This document shows positions 48,932 to 59,216 of a DNA stretch of 64,000 nt, one piece after another; within the stretch, counting starts at the first letter, position 1; each line of letters opens with the position of its first letter. Source of the stretch: Styela clava (Eukaryota > Chordata > Ascidiacea > Stolidobranchia > Styelidae); contig NC_135255.1 of NCBI RefSeq assembly GCF_964204865.1, forward strand, positions 18,505,135 through 18,569,134, in the 5' to 3' direction. The notes beneath the pieces were generated by a model. It searched no databases and had not been told where the DNA came from. It saw nothing but the letters and a program-made list of their open reading frames with translations. The position numbers were made by a program, and so were the translations under genes.

Positions 48932-51643
48932 ACGGTTAGGTGAAGATGACCCATTGCACAGTTTTAACACCTCGACTCGAAAGAGTTTTACACGAGCATG
49001 CAAGATTCTGGAAGCACCGCTTTTGATTCAGCCGAACAGCGCATACTTCTTTTTCTTTAAATTGTCATGGTAATCTACTAAGGATGTTTATCACAACATC
49101 ATAACGAGGAAAGAATACCGAGCAGGCAATGAACTATGAGACGTCAAACGCACAAATACACGACCTTTGCTCAGTGATGAGCTGGGAAAATCGTAACAAC
49201 CGGAACGCAGCTAATTCGTGAAAATTCGTAATATATATTTACATCACGACGCAGACACTACCACAAATTTTTGTCTGTCCTAAGATAGAGCCGAAGGACT
49301 ACAATGAAATATAAAGAAATTATCTGGTATATGTCTGTTTAAAATTACAAGAATATTTTTACCAATTCAATACGAATGTGTATATTAGAAAGACGGGGTC
49401 AAAGCTCGGCGAAACATCCATTACACGTTATTGCTGTGCACTAAATATTTGTCTGCTGTAATGTAAAAAGAATTATGGCGTAAAAAAACGCAAGTTAATA
49501 GGTAAGTTCACAAGATGTACTAGAACTAGACTTTCTATGACATAATTTTATTTCAACAACCGGAACGCAAATGCAATAAAATGTCTAACAACCGGAACGC
49601 CGTTCCGGTTCGTTCCGGGTACAGCTCATCAATGCCTTTGCTTGAATAATAGCGAAACGCTCACTCAGATAAGGATCATGTGCGCCACTCATAGGTTAAA
49701 GGAAGGACGTATTCGTAACGTGTCTTTCGTTCATATTAAAGTACAGTAGTATTATTGAATATATAGTTAGTACTGGTTGAGATGATTCCTGGTTCACTTG
49801 AAATCTTTTCCTGGGAATAACAATCCTACAAAGTACATGGGATCAAAAACATTTTTTTCAGTAATTGAAAGGCTTTTATACTTGATCATTATATGCTGAT
49901 TTGTGATCTGATAACCGATTGAATAGCATTGGTACATTCAGGCCCCCTCTCCAAATGTTTTCAACATTTTTTTTCAAATGCAGTTTTACGGCATTACGCC
50001 CCCCCCCCCCCCCCAATTTGAGGGCTGACCGCGGTCTTGCTTAATAAAATAATTTCCACTTAGTTTAGAGTCTAAGCATTTGGATTAACTTTCAATCCCT
50101 TTACTATTAGATGAGCTTAGGCGACACAGAGCACTTTTCCCTCCTTCTTTGTGCTTGTTTAAGTATGCTATGGCGAGAATGAAGATGATTAATTTATTTG
50201 ATACAAAACTCTTGCTGCAAACCAACTTACCGCACGTGTGCAGTAGACTTCTGAATTAAATAAAACTAATAATTTTTAATCCTGCCAATACAAAACTCGT
50301 TTTGTCGCTTATTTAACTCTAACCTCACATATTTGCTAGCATGACCATACTTTCTTGGTAAAACATAAACAAGTAATACACAGGACTTATATTGCTGACC
50401 TGTGATGTAATAATAAACATAATTGAATACGTTACAGATATTTTGAACAATTTAATAACGAATAGCAATTTAAATGATGTTTAATTGATAGACGCACTAA
50501 AGGTCGATTAAATATTTTTTCTCTGACGTGTTGACAAGAATTTTTTATTTCAATTTAGATTCTGTGTTTAAACAATTTGACTGCGAAAGACCGAATTATT
50601 TTCCAATTGTTCACTTTTAATAAAAGCATGAAATTCAGAGTTCGAAACTGCTTAAACATTCAATAAAAACAATGATTTTCTGATAGAAAAAAAAAAACAT
50701 ACATTTCATCAATTGATCAAAACCAAATTAATTCAGATGATCGGTAAATTAAGATAAAATTTAATAAATTTACATATAAAGTTCACAACCCTCAAACTTT
50801 CAATTCATTTGAAGAAAGAACAGCCTTTTAATTTGGGCCAGTTATTAATTGTGTTTGACGGATAATAGTCAAATAGATAGACAATAATAGTCATAGATTA
50901 TAACTTCCTGTATCGCTTTGGTATTTGTTCAAAAGTCAAAGTGTCAGATAATACTAAGTGTCGGATTATACTATCTTGCGCTTCATGGTATATAATGTAA
51001 TAAATACACGACTCGGTAGAAACTTCAATTTTTCAGGCTAACTGAGTCTATAATATTTATTAATTTATAATTTCCACTGAAATATTCGGTGTTTAGATAG
51101 GCAAACTCACTTCTCAGATTCCCATAAAAAATCGCGTTTTTATCGTTTTAACGGTTAAAATATAGAATACAAAAAATTCTACGATAATAATATAATAAAG
51201 AATTGTTTATAGCAAGCTAAAATCACAAAAATTCTATACACATCCTCCTTTTATAAATTGAATTCCTAATTGGAATAAATACGATACTCCCGTAGTTTAT
51301 CAACCAGGTTAGAATTAAGGCAATATTTTATTCCGATTTTCCTTATTACGAGTTCTATTACGACTGTCTGTGTTAGCCAAGTGAATATACTCCCTGCCCA
51401 TAAACTTCCGTTCTTATACACAACTTGACGTAAATTGGGCGAACAAAATTAGTTATCTTCATATTGGTACACACACTTGTGGAGCGCCCAAAACTGTTTG
51501 AAGCAAAAATAAAATAACCAAAAGTCTATACACGTTCTCTTTTGCTTATCTCAGTATGATAAATTAAACGCTTAATTGGGGTATATACTCATGTCTTTGA
51601 TGAAAAAGAAGATAGTCTTTGTCTTTCAAAAAAAATGAAAATC
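48932..51643. other. Flank downstream of R9, no gene seen
   Basis: Part (48960-49720) resembles the R9/R10 far-upstream flank (AGATTCTGGAAGC, GCGCATACTTCTT). A C run lies at 49999-50014. From about 50180 the sequence is collinear with 57010 onwards, marking the left half of the R9/R10 duplication. Confidence 0.5.
51293..51488 (+). mobile_element. MITE family A downstream of R9
   Basis: Starts GATACTCCCGTAGTTTATC and ends CACTTGTGGAGCGCC. The same insertion lies at 58892 beside R10, so it predates the duplication. Confidence 0.7.
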
Positions 51644-54600
51644 TCAAGTCATGGTATAAAGCTCGTTCACAACAGTTTCAGGTTGTCTTTCAGCACGTAG
51701 ATTTTCAACAGTGTGGTAAACTGGATCAAAATCCAAATCTCCACCACAATCTCTTGCTTCGTGTGTGTTGGTTGGTGGAGCGACAGTTGCATTGTTGCCA
51801 CAGGCGTCAATGTTTTTTTCTTTTTTGTATCTGTGAATAGTAGTAATACGTGGTGACACAGTCTTCATGGAATATATCATAGCTACCGTATTTTGAGGCG
51901 CGCTTTAAATCCTTTTTCCTCAAACATCAACTATGCGCGGTATAAGTCAATGCGCCTAATGTTAGAATCAGATAGTGCTTTATGGACCTGACTAAAAACG
52001 TAGGAATCACAGGTATTAGTGACTAAAACGGTAGGTAGCAGTAGTAAAGTAGTTATCACGTTCACATGTATCCTTGACTAGGAAGGTAGGTATCAGTAGT
52101 AGATGACTAAAAATGTAGGGTTAGGGTTACTGATATCATGACCCTACCTTTTAGTCATCTACTACTGATATCTACCTTTTTAGTCATTTACCTACCTTTT
52201 TAGTCACTGATACCTGTGATTCTTTGTAGTCGGGTCCGTTTGCCGCTTTATTTCCTACACTCAAACCCAGTCCTAGTGCTGAGTGCGCTTTATAGTTCCG
52301 GTGCGCCGTATGATCCGTGAAATAGTATATTTGTATATTGCCTTACAATAACTGTATACCGAAGAATGGGTCTTCATATAAATCAATTCAAAAGATATCG
52401 GACATGAAACTTTTAAATATTACAACAGTATCAGATTTTCAAACAACAACGATTTACGACGCTGGCAATATTATACATTCCGTTTCTATAGATGTTTTAA
52501 TATCGTTATTTTAGGAGTCGAACATAATAATCAGAAAAAATTATACAATTTAATACTAATATGTATACAATGACTATGTAGAGAATCGTAAGGTATGAAT
52601 TTCGGTACTCCCGTTGTGTGTGTACTGGGTTAGGGTTAGGCCATATTTTGAACCCGATTTTCCTCTATTTTAGTACTATTACTAGTTAGGGGACTGTCTG
52701 TGTTAGCCAAGTGAATATCCCCCATGCTCATAATTTTTATTCTCTATATGCAAATTGATGTAAATGAAGCGAACAAAATTAGTTACTTCCATATTGGTAC
52801 ACACACTTTTGGAGCGCCTGATTTTTTTACTAAAAAAGAACAAATAGTTTTTTCACACATGTTGTATTATACTCTTACTGACTTTAGTGCGACAGCAATC
52901 AACGCCAATGCTTCCAATCCAGAAATTATTCCAAATGCAATTGCAGCACCAACTGCGCCAAAGTTTTCCTTTCTGCTATTATATTGATCCGCTGCTGTAG
53001 ATTGTGTTTCGTTTGAAGTCTTTTCTATGATTCGCATTGAGTTGCATAAATATAAAAAATAAATTATTTGAAATTATAAAGCATATATGAAGACTGGGGG
53101 ACTGGCATTAAAAAGTGGCGTTTGCTCTAGATCAGTAGTTTTTAACTTTTTTAATTTCGTGACTCAATTTTGGTGCACAAAAGATTCTGTGGGCAATTAA
53201 CGTTCTCATGCACAGGGTAAAATACAAGAAAAACAAGAAAATTGTTTCGCAAAGATGGAAACTTTAAATCAATAAAATGAGAACTACCACCCAAAGCCAA
53301 AATGCAGCAGCATGATTTATTTCAATTCATCAATAACTCTTGCAATTTCTATTAGGTTTGTGGCCCATCTGAAAACGTTTTTGTGGCCCAGAATTCGGCC
53401 ATAGTCGACTGGGTGATAATCGGTTGTGGACAGTTGGGTGGAGAAAGCGAAGCTAGGACTATATAATTTTCCAAGTGTTACTTGGTATATAAAAGACTGC
53501 TGTTCATAGCAGGTGATAATACATGTCAAGTCATCGAAGGCTGAATTAATAAACATTGAAGTTTAAATTTGCACGTGTGAAGAATGCCCGTACCTTGACA
53601 TTTTATGTATTCATATTTGATTTTGAAACCCCATATCGCGGAATTTCTGTTGTTCTCCCTCGAAGGCTTGTACTCGATTTTGACATTGTCGCCTATATCC
53701 CCATGACGATGCCAAATTGATTTGCACTGCGTCAATATTTCTCCAGAAACGGAACAGTGACTCGCTTGGGGATGATAAATATGGCAATCACCAGTGGAAT
53801 TATCTGCCACGTTTCCGCCTGTAGAATTGTAAATTGATTGATAGCTGTTTTCTAAATTTCAATTACCGTATTGTACAAACCATAAGTCTATAAATTGCTT
53901 GGGATGTTTTTTTTAATTATATATAAGGCGCATCAGGCTTTTCGACGCAACGATTTTTGAAGCAATACCGGTATTGGAGTGTTGGCACTGTCCAATCCAT
54001 ACATACCATACATTGGACCTATGCCGCACAAAATCGATTTTTGAGAAAACTTAAGTATTTATAGTGCGCCTGATGGTACGTAAAATACGGCCAGGGTGTT
54101 AAAAAAGTTACGCAAAATTAAGATGAAATTTTCGTCATGACAACGTTGAAAATGTAACTGTTAAAAAGCGTCAGTCGTGAAATGTTTTAAGTAGCATTTC
54201 ATCTTAACTTCTGTTCATTTTCCGTTACTTTTTTTAACACCCTGATATAATCTATTAACTTAATAGTCAAGAGCCGAAATTAAATGTTCTCAATACTTTC
54301 AGCAGCCGCATGCATATTTGTGACTGCTTGTCCAACGTATGTTTGCCGAGAGTTTGAAACAATTCGAAAGAATTTCAGTCACATATCCATATTCTTTCTG
54401 TACACACACTTTCATGAGTTCATGAAAATTTGTAATGTATTTTACGCTTACCAGCAACAGTGATAAGGCCCGCTGATTGGTACGTTATGCCACTTGTCCA
54501 ATATCCCAAATTTAGCTTTACCATTCGTATAACGAGCGCGTAGTTTTTTCCATATTTCGAGTGTGGGAGAATCCATTCAGCACAATCATAATATCCATCC

Positions 54601-55489
54601 CTGTGCTTATCAGGTCGTTCAATCAGGTCAGAAATAGCTCCACTTGGATATTTATTTTTGCAGTTGCACAATACTCCGTGGACGAATAAACAACCTGTAA
54701 AAAACGAGTTGTTGTGCAGTCTTTAATTAAATTTGGCGCAAATTATTGCTCGGGGAAGTGAATTTAACGGTTTTTTTCCCGACAAAAACACTTGTTTCAA
54801 CGCATTGGGGTTGACGGTAACGACGTTTTCTATTGTTTTTTTTTTGTGTGCGATTGTAAAATTACTACAGCTAATTTTTGATCGAAATTTGATTGTTCTA
54901 ATTTGTTTTAGTACTGGTTTCATTGTATTAAAATCATTGTATTATAGCTTTTATCTAGAAAATTCGGTACTCCCGAAGTATGTGAACCAAGATGGCGGAC
55001 ATCGGAACGTAGTATGTGTACCGGGTTAGGGTTAGGCCATATTATTATTCTAATTTCCATTATTCCAGTTTTATAAAAATATGACCACAAAAAGGATGAT
55101 TGCAGCCTACATAAAAAAATGTATTTACTGATCTTCATTAGTCTATAATAGTTTTTATAAAAATTATTATGAGTCTACGAATAATAATTCATTTTAAAGT
55201 ATACCTTATGCCAAAAGCAATTTTTTAACATTAAATTAAATATCAATAAATAAAAGACTCGAATGTTTCAACTCTAATTGCTTGCTAAGTGGGTTGCTTA
55301 AACATGATCAATCCTTTTGAATCCAAGCCATTCCAAATATTCAAAATAGCTCTAAATTATATCATATTCTGTCACTTTACTTGCGTCATAATATTTTCAT
55401 CTGTGAGTGTTTGTTACAATATATTTCATAACTATAATTTGTACATTTTACTTACCGAATAGTAATACTAAAAGGTAAGTGTAATCCAT
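51644..55489 (-). CDS. R9: CUB-domain transmembrane receptor with tyrosine tail
   Basis: Minus-strand exons 55489-55456, 54694-54452, 53818-53594, 53024-52883 and 51830-51644; 831 nt, 276 residues. Signal peptide MDYTYLLVLLFG. Residues 12-167 form a type-A CUB domain: CNCKNKYPSGAISD, DCAEWILPHSKYGKNYALVI, TGDCHIYHPQASHC and GFKIKYEYIKC. Then come an N-rich stalk and a TM helix at about 190-214 (GAVGAAIAFGIISGLEALAL). The tail has DPVYHTVEN and NELYTMT. The exon-4 donor is taken as AA|GTCAGT, the only site that keeps phase 2. Introns are full of MITEs and a palindrome. It is a close duplicate of R10: 3 differences in exon 3 but 11 in exon 2. Confidence 0.82.
51884..52327. mobile_element. MITE with ACCGTATTTT/GGCGC ends, carrying a palindrome, R9 intron 4
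   Basis: Left end TACCGTATTTTGAGGCGCGC and right end GGTGCGCCGTATGATCCGTG are roughly inverted. The minisatellite palindrome 51990-52231 sits inside. The R10 equivalent is 59456-59970. Confidence 0.55.
51990..52231. repeat. Palindromic minisatellite, about 240 bp
   Basis: Units of about 27 bp like GACTAAAAAGGTAGGTATCA plus GTAGTAGAT run in one direction, then invert near 52125 into TGATACCTACCTTTTTAGTC units. The outer edges GGACCTGAC and GTCGGGTCC are also inverted, so the whole stretch can fold as a hairpin. Confidence 0.75.
52604..52818 (+). mobile_element. MITE family A in R9 intron 4
   Basis: Starts GGTACTCCCGTTGTGTGTG and ends CACTTTTGGAGCGCC. It is shared with R10 (60251-60454). Confidence 0.7.
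53865..54095. mobile_element. MITE with TACCGTATT ends in R9 intron 2
   Basis: Ends TACCGTATTGTACAA and GGTACGTAAAATACGGC; inside, AAGGCGCATCAGG and TGCGCCTGATGG are mutually inverted. R10 keeps only the left half (from 61774). Confidence 0.55.
54966..55070 (+). mobile_element. Partial MITE family A in R9 intron 1
   Basis: GGTACTCCCGAAGTATGTGA, then ACCAAGATGGCGGACATC, GTAGTATGTGTACCGGG and TTAGGGTTAGGCCA; it ends without the usual 3' half. A copy sits at the same place in R10 (62716-62815). Confidence 0.6.
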
Positions 55490-57179
55490 TCCGTCTTTTT
55501 TACTTTTATCTCAGATAGTTAACCTAGTATTCAACTGTGATGAAACGAGAACTCAAATTATATGGCTAATATTTGCCACGCAGCATGTAACCTTTACTAA
55601 TATAACAGCATTGCAGCATTAGCTATCATGAGGTAATTACCATACGTGCGCTGTACACACCTCAACTCCCACGTTATATTCAGAGGTCAGATGATTGAAG
55701 CTCTATTGAGTCTTTTTGTTTCGAAACAATGATCTGCCAATCGGCATGTACTGACATCTATGTTACCTCGTCTACAGTTTTGTTTGCGTTATCCTAACAT
55801 TTAATGTTTAGTCAAGTATCCAAAAAATATTCGGTGCTAATATATTGAAAAACGAATTTGGTAACGAAACTGCCTGATATTTATCCAATTGGCCAAGTTT
55901 GTATGAGTGACCGTGGGGTGCAGATGTCCTGTTACACAGTCGTAACACCTCGCCTCACAAGATTCTGGAAGCTTTGCTTTTGATTTAGCAGAAAAGCGCA
56001 TACTTCTTATTCTTTCCATTACCATGGAAATTTATTTAGAATGTTTATCACAGCATCAAAACGTCGAAACGACGCTATAGAAGTTTGTGTACCAATAGAA
56101 AGGTAACTAATTTTGTTCGCCTACTTCATATCGAGTTGTGTAAAGGGACTTGAAACCTATGGGTGGGGGGTATATTCACTTGGCTAACACAGACAGTCCC
56201 AGAACTCGTTATTGAACTAAAATAAGGAAAATCGGAATAAAATTATGGCCTAACCCTAACCTGATAAACACACTACGGGAGTACCGAGAAAATAATACCA
56301 AACAGGGAATGAACTATGAGTCAATAATCGCACAAACGTATGACCTTTGCTTGAATAATAGCCTCTAACGCGCACTCAGATAAGGATCATATGCTCCACT
56401 CATAGGTTACACGAAGGACGTATCTGTAACATATCTCTCGTTAGTTTTAAAGTAATATTATTGAAAATATCATATAATAAGGACTGGTTGGATAGATCCC
56501 AAAATCACATGAAATCTTCCCCTAAAGATAAAAATCCCTGGTTTTTCAATTACAGCAACAAAGTACTTGGAATCAAAAACGTGTTTCCAAAAATGGAAAA
56601 ACCTATTGTGATATAATAACTTATTATGATATGATATAATAACTTATTATTATGTATTTGGTCATTGAAGGTTGATTTGTGATCTGATAACCCACTGAAT
56701 AGCATGGCGTAGCCAGCAAAACCAATATTTTCAGATTTTTTCCAATGCAATTTTGCGGCATTTGCAGGGAGACATAAATTTCTACGTCTCCTCCAACATC
56801 ATTTTACTCTATTCTTTAACTATTTACTGAAAACTGACTTTTCCTGGCTGGCTTATCCAGCCGAGATAGATGAAAATGCGCGCTTGTACATCTTGGATAA
56901 CTTCAAAGGCGAATGAGAGATCTTTTGAGATATTGTAAGATATATGTGGCTCCTTTTATCTAGCCTTGTTCGGAGCAAAATGCACGAAGTAGCGACGTAT
57001 TACGTCATTATACAAAGAATGAAGATGAATATTTTTTTTGATTTACGATCTTGCTGCAGACTAACTTACAGTATGTGTGCAGTACACTCTTGAATCAAAT
57101 AAAACGTTAAATAAATAGTTTACAAATTCACGACACAACCTGTCAACAATTTAACGCTAACCTCGTGTGTTTGCTGTCG
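55490..57179. other. R9 upstream flank and unit junction
   Basis: Holds the conserved module at about 55590-55765 (TCATGAGGTAATTACCATAC, CACGTTATATTCAGAGGTCA, GATTGAAGCTCTATTGAGTC), a family A MITE and the start of the right duplication unit. No open frame of interest was seen. Confidence 0.5.
56071..56285 (-). mobile_element. MITE family A upstream of R9
   Basis: Starts CGCTATAGAAGTTTGTG and ends ACACACTACGGGAGTACC. Only a 3' fragment (about 63838-63898) lies in the equivalent R10 flank. Confidence 0.65.
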
Positions 57180-57976
57180 TAGGGATGTAAGTTTCAGAAT
57201 TTCGAATCGAATCAACATCAATTCGAATCGATTCGGAGCAATTTAAGAAAAAAGGGCTTGATTCTATTTGAAAAAACATTAATAGATACCAGCACGACAC
57301 AGCGGCGTTACCGTTATATCGACCAAAAGTGTTTATTATCCTTGCGTTTAGAGCTTTCCAAAGCCGGGACACTCCCAGGGTCGTCGTATTTCATATTGGT
57401 AGCAGCTTTCGAGGGACCAATGGTTTCGCTCAATTTTGTTCCACTATTTAAAATGTTACAAAGTTTCACAAATATTTTGAACGTTTCTTCAAATTATCTC
57501 CATAATATTATTATAATAAAACACCATTGCTTCATACCTTATTAAAACATGTATGTCTGCGATGCTTGCCTCGCCATCATTGCTTCTTTTAAAATCATGG
57601 CGCATACGGTACTAACTAGCGATTATAATTTGGATGAATTTTGAAGGTCAATTTTAGAAAAAACAATCGTTATACACCCGCTATTATTTGTAAACATAAT
57701 TGTATGTGAGTGAATATCTAACTGAGTATACCTTTATGTGACAAAAAATAAATCTTAGCCGTAATATATTTGGTAGTTGATACATCTTCTGGTAACTTTC
57801 TTAATTCTTCAAGCTCATTATTGTTACTTTATCAAAATTTATACTATATTTCTTCCAAATTTGAGAAAAGTTAACACTAATATGATTATATACTAAATAG
57901 AATCAAATTCGGAAATATTCGAATCGGAACATTGTAATTGGATTCGAAAAAAAAATATTCGAAACACACATCCCTA
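57180..57976. mobile_element. 797-bp DNA-transposon insertion, R10 unit only
   Basis: Inverted ends TAGGGATGTAAGTTTC and GAAACACACATCCCTA match at 14 of 16. The equivalent place in the left unit (about 50338) lacks it. AT-rich subterminal ATTCGAATCG-like motifs occur at both ends. TAGGG ends suggest a hAT-type element, but no convincing target duplication is visible. The frame at 57258-57545 within it shows no recognisable transposase. Confidence 0.65.
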
Positions 57977-58891
57977 GACAAGACCAAGACCATACTTTCT
58001 TGGTAAAACAAAGACAAGTAATACACGGGACATATATTGCTGTGATGTGATAATAACAAGCATAAATAAATACGTTACAGATATGTTAAACATTCTAATG
58101 GAGTTTTCTTTCATTGAGATAAGATAGCAATTGAAATATATGTTGAATTGATAGACGAACCAAAGGTCGATTAAAAATTTGTTCTCTAACGTGTTGACAA
58201 AAATTCTTGATTTTAATTTTGATTCCGGGTTTAAGAAAATTTGACTACGGAAGACTGAATTTCTATCCAGATAGTTCACTTTGATAAAAGCATGAAATAT
58301 AGAGTTCAAAACTGGTTAAACGTTCAATAAAAAAAGATTTTCTGATGAAAAAATAAAACACACATTTTATCAATTAATCAAAACCAAATTAATCCAGATG
58401 ACAAGGAAATTGAGATAAAATATAACAAATTTACATATAGAGTTCACAACCCTCAATTGTGGGTTTAATTGTGTTTGTCGGATAATAGTCGATTATACCT
58501 TCCTGCGTCGATCTGGTATTTGTTCAAAAGTCAAAGTGTCAGATTATACTAAGTGTCGGATTATACTATCTTGTGCCTCATGGTATATAATGTAATAAAT
58601 ACACGACTCGGTACCCCCTTAAATTTTTCAGACTAACTGAGTCTATAATATATATTAATTTATAATTTCTACTGGAACATTGGGTGTTTAAATAGGCTAC
58701 CTCACTTCTAGGATTCTCATAAAAAATTGCGTTTTCAACGTTTTAACGGTTAAAATATAGAATACAAAAAATTCTACGATATTAATATAATAAAGAATTG
58801 TTTATAGCAAGCTAAAATCACAAAAATTCTATACACATCCTCCTTTTCTTATCTCAGAATGATAAATTGAATTCCTAATTGGAATAAATAC

Positions 58892-59075
58892 GATACTCCC
58901 GTAGTGTATCAACCAGGTTAGGGTTAAGGCAATATTTTATTCCGATTTTCCTTATTTTAATTCTATTACGAGTTCGGGGACTGTCTGTGTTAGCCAAGTC
59001 AATATACTCCCTGCCCATAGACTTCCGTTCTTTTACACAACTTACGTAAATTGGGCGAACAAAATTAATTTGGAG
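58892..59075 (+). mobile_element. MITE family A downstream of R10, 3' end deleted
   Basis: Starts GATACTCCCGTAGTGTATC; the match to 51293-51488 stops at GGCGAACAAAATTAATTTGG, losing the terminal repeat. Confidence 0.65.
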
Positions 59076-59216
59076 CAAAATAAAATCACAAAATTCTATA
59101 CACGTTCTCGTTTCCTTATCTCAATATGATAAATTAAACGCTTGATTGGGCTATATACGGGATATATTATGTCTTTCATGAAAAAGATGGTCTTTGTCTT
59201 TTAAATAAATTAAATC

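Larger units (their letters stand above)
50180..56980. repeat. Segmental duplication, left unit (with R9)
   Basis: Collinear at high identity with 57010-63990 by eye, including exons, introns, MITEs at the same positions and both flanks. Differences include elements present in only one unit (57180-57976, 61156-61416, 56071-56285), a deletion near 61943 relative to about 54025-54172, and the length of the intron-4 palindrome. Boundaries are approximate. Confidence 0.75.

Noticed and set aside
51990-52231. Regular repeats with turns as a CRISPR array
   Set aside because: Units are adjacent without unique spacers and are arranged as one inverted repeat in an intron of an animal gene.
57258-57545. 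95-residue frame as a transposase
   Set aside because: It lies inside the 797-bp element but has no recognisable catalytic or zinc-finger motif and is far too short for an autonomous hAT protein.
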